From Bacillota bacterium (GTDB lineage Bacteria; Bacillota; Limnochordia; Darwinibacteriales; Darwinibacteriaceae): 46,315 nucleotides of DNA. The first letter of the stretch is position 1; every line of letters begins with the position of its first letter. The translations under genes were made by a program, and so were the position numbers. Below the pieces are notes generated by a model. It had not been told where the DNA came from, made no database searches, and saw only the letters and a list, made by a program, of their open reading frames with translations. The stretch spans positions 1-46,315 of the forward strand of contig JAAYOM010000106.1 in NCBI GenBank assembly GCA_012520315.1, in the 5' to 3' direction. Positions 42,598 to 46,315 of the stretch are shown one piece after another.

Positions 42598-43554
42598 CTA
42601 TTGAGTAACCTGTTCCTTGCTGAAAAGTGCCTTCAAAAAAACCATCAGGGCCGGCGCAAGCATGGCACCGAAGGGCCCCCAAAAGCGAAAGGCCACGTAA
42701 AGGCCTGCCAAGGCGGCCAAGGGGTGGAAACCGAGCCGATCGCCAACCAGGTAGGGCTCCCCCCATTGCCTTAACAGTAATAATATCAGATAGCCTATAC
42801 CCAAGGCTAGTGCTGTATATGTATTTCCCATGAAAAGCTGCAGGCCGGCCAGAGCAAAATAAACTAAACCAGGACCTAAAATAGGGACTAGGTCGCAGAT
42901 GCCAACCAAGAATCCTGACAAGAGTGGGTAGGGAACTTGGAGTATGGCGAAAAAAATTATGCTCACCGCCGTTGAAATCAGCATAAAGAGCAGCTGAACC
43001 TGGATGAAGTCCCACAAAAAGCCAAAAGTGTCCGAATAGACCTGCCTGGGGCTAAAGCTGCGAAAGCGCGGCAGCTGTTTGGCAAAAAACCTAGCGAGCA
43101 CCCATTTATCGCGACAAAAGAAATAGGCACTCACGGCAGCAATGGTCCAAATCAACACTAGATCTGGAATAGCCAGTGCCCACTTTAACAGGGTTTGGAG
43201 CCCTAGGCCTGTATCTAGAACCGCTATCGCATCGAAAAGCTGCCCGAGACGTTCTGAGTAGAAATCAGCAGAATTCGAAAACAAACCTGGAAAGAGCGAC
43301 AGCCCCTGCAGTTCATCCCAAAGCTGCAGCAAAAGGACAACAAGGGCAGCTGGCAAAGTTACGAAGGCTAATACGGTGAGAACTAAAGATGTGATCGCCC
43401 GTGGCCAGCCTCTCGCTTCAAGCAGACTGACGGGTACGTCCATGATAAAGGCCAGGAACAGTCCTAAAAAAAACGGTGCCAAATAAGGAAAGGAAAAGCG
43501 CAGGAAAATCAAGAGTCCACAAAAACCCACCGCAGCCAAGATAAAAGGTGGCAA
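42598..43554 (-). CDS. AI-2E/YtvI-type permease family membrane protein
   Basis: 318 residues with about seven membrane helices, including FSFPYLAPFFLGLFLAFIMD near the start and the family's C-terminal IGICDLVPILGPGLVYF-like segment (VGICDLVPILGPGLVYFALA). This is the AI-2E transporter family, which includes the sporulation protein YtvI. Substrate unknown. TTG start after GAGGTGAAGG. It sits between cdsA and dxr, not a universal neighbour. Confidence 0.85.
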   Translation of the reverse strand: MPPFILAAVGFCGLLIFLRFSFPYLAPFFLGLFLAFIMDVPVSLLEARGWPRAITSLVLTVLAFVTLPAALVVLLLQLWDELQGLSLFPGLFSNSADFYSERLGQLFDAIAVLDTGLGLQTLLKWALAIPDLVLIWTIAAVSAYFFCRDKWVLARFFAKQLPRFRSFSPRQVYSDTFGFLWDFIQVQLLFMLISTAVSIIFFAILQVPYPLLSGFLVGICDLVPILGPGLVYFALAGLQLFMGNTYTALALGIGYLILLLLRQWGEPYLVGDRLGFHPLAALAGLYVAFRFWGPFGAMLAPALMVFLKALFSKEQVTQ

Positions 43555-43586
43555 AATCCTTCACCTCTTCGGGGGCCGGAAGGCGG

Positions 43587-44354
43587 CTAGGCAAACAGAG
43601 TTAAAAGGGCAAAAAGTACAGGAAAGACTACAATCAGTGAGTCGAAACGATCTAAGATGCCTCCGTGACCCGGTAATAGACTCCCGGTGTCCTTAACAGC
43701 CCGCTCTCGTTTTAAGGCTGATTCAACCAAATCACCAAGCTGGGCACAGACCGAGAGGACCAGCGCGAACAGCACCAACTGAAGTGGAGACTGCCCTGTC
43801 ACTAAGGCAAAGGCAGCCCCGGTCAAGGCAGCTGCCAGCAGACCAAACAGTGAACCTTCCAGAGATTTATTGGGGCTGATCTTGGGAGCCAACTGGCGAT
43901 TGCCATAGCGAACCCCGCCGAAATATGCCCCTGTATCAGTCAGCCAGGTGATGGCTAAACCAAATAAGGTCCAGACGAGGCCGAACTCTTCCCTAACCAG
44001 AACCAGGAAGCTGTATAGTACTACTACATACATTACTCCCAGCATATTGAATGCGGAGGAAAAGTTGTGCATGCCGCTGAACGTGGCCCTGACCAAATAG
44101 TACAGCAGCTGGAAAACAAGCCAGAGAAGCAGTTTTGTACCGTCTACTCCACTATATGTGACAGCTAAAAAAGATAGTCCGGACACCACAAGGTAATCTA
44201 GATAAAGACCGGGTCCACTGATCCGGGAAAACTCGACCAATCCTGCCATGATAATTAGAAACACTAAGACGCGCCAAACCGTCCCGCCAAAATAGAGAGG
44301 GACCAGCAGAATTGGTATACCGATCAAGGCAGTGAGTATTCGTTGTGCTAACAT
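43587..44354 (-). CDS. cdsA: Phosphatidate cytidylyltransferase (CDP-diglyceride synthase)
   Basis: Makes CDP-diacylglycerol for phospholipid synthesis. 255 residues, about seven hydrophobic helices and the family signature near the C-terminus (CAQLGDLVESALKRERAVKD, then PGHGGILDRFDSL). Encoded 7 bases after uppS as in most bacteria. Confidence 0.96.
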   Translation of the reverse strand: MLAQRILTALIGIPILLVPLYFGGTVWRVLVFLIIMAGLVEFSRISGPGLYLDYLVVSGLSFLAVTYSGVDGTKLLLWLVFQLLYYLVRATFSGMHNFSSAFNMLGVMYVVVLYSFLVLVREEFGLVWTLFGLAITWLTDTGAYFGGVRYGNRQLAPKISPNKSLEGSLFGLLAAALTGAAFALVTGQSPLQLVLFALVLSVCAQLGDLVESALKRERAVKDTGSLLPGHGGILDRFDSLIVVFPVLFALLTLFA

Positions 44355-44361
44355 GTGCTTC

Positions 44362-45093
44362 CTATTGCTCCTTCGCTGTTACCTGACCGAAACGGCGCTC
44401 CCTGCCTGCATAATCCTGGAGGGCCCGTTCAAAATCTTCTTCGCCAAAGTCAGGCCATAAGACATCTGTGACGTAAAACTCGCTGTAGGCTGCCTGCCAA
44501 AGGAGAAAATTGCTAAGCCTCATCTCTCCCCCCGTACGAATAATTAAGTCAGGATAGGGAGTTGGATGGGTATACAAAAGACTGGCGATCCTCTCCTCAG
44601 TAATCTCGCCTGGCGATAAATCTCCCCGGGAGACAAGTTCAGCCGCCTGCCTGACAACATTGATGATTTCCTGGCGTCCGCCGTAATTAAAGGCGATGTT
44701 CAAGATCAATCCCTGATTGTCCGCCGTCACTTCTTCCGCTTGTTTCCACACTTTCAGAATCTCCGGAGACAGGCTGGTGCGGTCTCCCGCGAGCCTGACC
44801 TGAACCCCTTCCCTGCGCAGCTCTTCGATCTCCTGAACAAAAGTCTTATACATCAAGTCCATAAGAAAATCCACTTCATCTTTGGGCCTTGTCCAGTTCT
44901 CTGTGCTAAAAGCATAAACTGTCAGGGCGGATATTCCCCGATTGGAAGCATAGCGCACCGCAGTCTTCAACGCCTTTACGCCCTGCCGGTGGCCGAAAAA
45001 TCTGGGCATAGCTCTCCTGCTCGCCCAGCGCCCATTGCCGTCCATAATGATAGCTACATGGGCTGGCAGTCTGTTTAATTGCTTTCTTCTCAA
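44362..45093 (-). CDS. uppS: Undecaprenyl diphosphate synthase (isoprenyl transferase)
   Basis: Cis-prenyltransferase making the lipid carrier for wall synthesis. 243 residues from TTG at 45093, 7 bases after AGGAGG; the longer frame from 45120 places the ribosome site inside the gene. Motifs: HVAIIMDGNGRWASRRAMPR (catalytic Asp), GHRQGVKALKTAV, YAFSTENWTRPKDEVDFLM, IAFNYGGRQEI and DLIIRTGGEMRLSNFLLWQ. Confidence 0.96.
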   Translation of the reverse strand: MRRKQLNRLPAHVAIIMDGNGRWASRRAMPRFFGHRQGVKALKTAVRYASNRGISALTVYAFSTENWTRPKDEVDFLMDLMYKTFVQEIEELRREGVQVRLAGDRTSLSPEILKVWKQAEEVTADNQGLILNIAFNYGGRQEIINVVRQAAELVSRGDLSPGEITEERIASLLYTHPTPYPDLIIRTGGEMRLSNFLLWQAAYSEFYVTDVLWPDFGEEDFERALQDYAGRERRFGQVTAKEQ

Positions 45094-45104
45094 GGTTACA
45101 CCTC

Positions 45105-45335
45105 CTAGTTGATCGTCCAATCGGAACTGGCGCAGACGAGGACTATTGTCCCTGCAGCGGTGTTATGATCTCGGACCGCGATCACAAAGGCGTCCTCCTC
45201 AGAGGACACCTTACCGGGCGCCGCCGTGAACAGGAGCTTATAGGATACAGCTTCTTCCTTCAGAATCTGCTCGGCTTCCTCTAGAGGATATCCGATTAAG
45301 AAATCCCAGTGATGTAACCTGTTTCCCTCGCTCAA
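45105..45335 (-). CDS. Small conserved-looking protein with PASTA-like segment, function unknown
   Basis: 76 residues, no signal or membrane segment. The middle (FLIGYPLEEAEQILKEEAVS, then TAAPGKVSSEEDAFVIAVRD) resembles one PASTA-like unit (V/L-x-G-x-x-x-x-E-A-x-x-x-L). TTG at 45335 overlaps the frr stop by 4 bases, and the ribosome site (GGAAG) is close; no better start exists. The tightly packed position between frr and uppS supports a real gene. I do not recognise a named family. Confidence 0.65.
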   Translation of the reverse strand: MSEGNRLHHWDFLIGYPLEEAEQILKEEAVSYKLLFTAAPGKVSSEEDAFVIAVRDHNTAAGTIVLVCASSDWTIN

Positions 45336-45889
45336 ACTTCCATAATTTCCTTTTCTTTAGCCTTCAGCAGCTCATCTATTTGCCCAATAAACTCATTCGT
45401 TTGCTCTTGGATCACATCCTGCACACGATGGGACTCGTCTTCTGAGATATCTCCGTTTTTCTCCAGTTTCTTTACTGCATCATTCAAGTCGCGGCGAATG
45501 TTGCGCACGGCAACGCGGTGCTCTTCTGCATCTTTGCGTACCACGCGTACGAGCTCTTTGCGCCGCTCTTCGGTTAAAGTGGGAATAGCCAGACGAATAA
45601 CTGTACCATCATTGCTGGGTGTTAAGCCAAGGTCCGAAGCAAGAATAGCCTTTTCGACATCCTTAAGGGATGACTTGTCCCAGGGAGTAATCACCAAAAG
45701 CCTTGGCTCGGGCACACTGACACTTGCCATTTGGTTCAATGGAGTCGGAGTGCCGTAATAAGGGACTACAATGCGATCCAGGAGTGCAGGATTGGCTCTG
45801 CCGGTTCTGACACTCGCAAACGTACGCTTAGTTGCCGCAATGACATCTTCCATTTTGGCTTTACCTTCTTGAAGAATTTGATCAGTCAC
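45332..45889 (-). CDS. frr: Ribosome recycling factor
   Basis: Splits post-termination ribosomes with EF-G. 185 residues, the normal length, with the RRF core [42 protein letters not shown] and [28 protein letters not shown] start, 8 bases after GGAGG, inside the last codons of pyrH. Confidence 0.97.
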   Translation of the reverse strand: MTDQILQEGKAKMEDVIAATKRTFASVRTGRANPALLDRIVVPYYGTPTPLNQMASVSVPEPRLLVITPWDKSSLKDVEKAILASDLGLTPSNDGTVIRLAIPTLTEERRKELVRVVRKDAEEHRVAVRNIRRDLNDAVKKLEKNGDISEDESHRVQDVIQEQTNEFIGQIDELLKAKEKEIMEV

Positions 45890-46315
45890 GTTGTTCGCCT
45901 CCTACATATGTACCAATTTTGAAACCGCATATTGCCTTGCCGATGCTGCCCTGTTCATCAAAGTTAAACACAATGATGGGTATGCCGTTGTCCATGCAGA
46001 GGGATGTGGCTGTAGAATCCATCACACCGAGGTTTTGGCTTATTACATCCAAATAGCTGATTGTCTCATAGCGGCGGGCATCGGGATGAATCCGAGGATC
46101 GGCGTCATAGACACCGTCAACGCCCCTTTTAGCCATTAAAATTACTTCTGCTTCTATTTCTAAAGCCCGCAGTGCGGCGGCGGTATCAGTAGAAAAATAA
46201 GGATTGCCAGTTCCGGTAGCAAAGATTACGACCCGACCCTTCTCCAAATGGCGGACCGCTCTGCGCCTAATATAAGGTTCTGCGATTTGCCGCATTTCAA
46301 TAGCTGTCTGCACCC
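45882..46315 (-). CDS. pyrH: Uridylate kinase (PyrH), 5' end cut by window edge
   Basis: UMP kinase of pyrimidine nucleotide synthesis, amino-acid-kinase fold. About 144 C-terminal residues are present: [58 protein letters not shown] and [20 protein letters not shown], all typical. The reading frame is open to the window edge, so the start lies beyond it. pyrH-frr order is conserved. Confidence 0.96.
   Translation of the reverse strand, partial: VQTAIEMRQIAEPYIRRRAVRHLEKGRVVIFATGTGNPYFSTDTAAALRALEIEAEVILMAKRGVDGVYDADPRIHPDARRYETISYLDVISQNLGVMDSTATSLCMDNGIPIIVFNFDEQGSIGKAICGFKIGTYVGGEQRD

Overview
The window holds one continuous run of about 50 genes, all on the minus strand, with short gaps and many overlapping stop/start codons. 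Genes are therefore transcribed from the right end towards the left. I see no rRNA, tRNA, insertion sequence, prophage or CRISPR array. The gene content is that of an anaerobic spore-forming member of the Bacillota (Firmicutes): PolC, the frr-uppS-cdsA-dxr-rseP-ispG-proS-polC and rimP-nusA-infB-rbfA-truB-ribF-rpsO-pnp blocks, SpoIIM, SpoIIAA/SpoIIAB/SigmaF, a DacF-type carboxypeptidase and SpoVAC/D/E. An ExbB-ExbD-TonB set and an SLH/coiled-coil protein with a C-terminal membrane anchor suggest that this sporulating organism also has an outer membrane. That points to a diderm clostridial lineage (Limnochordia, Halanaerobiia or Negativicutes-like). The exact group cannot be fixed from this window.

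Layout in transcription order. (1) 46315-36933: translation, isoprenoid and envelope housekeeping: pyrH (cut by the window edge), frr, a small PASTA-like protein, uppS, cdsA, a YtvI-type permease, dxr, rseP, ispG, proS and a GT2 glycosyltransferase. (2) 36899-33498: polC, which lacks the usual exonuclease insertion. (3) 33512-25244: a near-consensus SigmaA promoter at the end of polC drives rimP-nusA-ylxR-ylxQ-infB-rbfA-nrnA-truB-ribF-rpsO, ending at a terminator. (4) pnp with its own terminator. (5) 22888-17362: an energy-metabolism cluster of a butyrate-kinase-like pseudoenzyme, ptb, buk and a four-subunit 2-oxoacid:ferredoxin oxidoreductase. Together these could convert amino-acid-derived 2-oxoacids to acyl-CoA, acyl-phosphate, free acid and ATP. 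(6) 17336-11457: a DUF3866 protein, a histidine phosphatase, SpoIIM, XerD, phosphopentomutase and pyrimidine nucleoside phosphorylase. (7) 11413-7284: dacF, spoIIAA, spoIIAB, sigF, a PHP phosphoesterase and a GNAT acetyltransferase, ending at a terminator. (8) 7110-1888: the envelope island exbB-exbD-tonB, a large secreted cohesin-like protein and the SLH/coiled-coil/anchor protein, ending at a strong terminator. (9) 1832-1: a SigmaG-type promoter followed by spoVAC-spoVAD-spoVAE (cut by the window edge).

The most interesting points are: the TonB/outer-membrane-tether island sitting between the sigF and spoVA loci; a PolC with an uninterrupted PHP domain and no proofreading exonuclease; a RibF whose riboflavin-kinase half has lost its signature; and an intact but motif-less butyrate kinase paralogue at the head of the ptb-buk-kor cluster. 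Functions are read from motifs and gene order only; no database search was possible.
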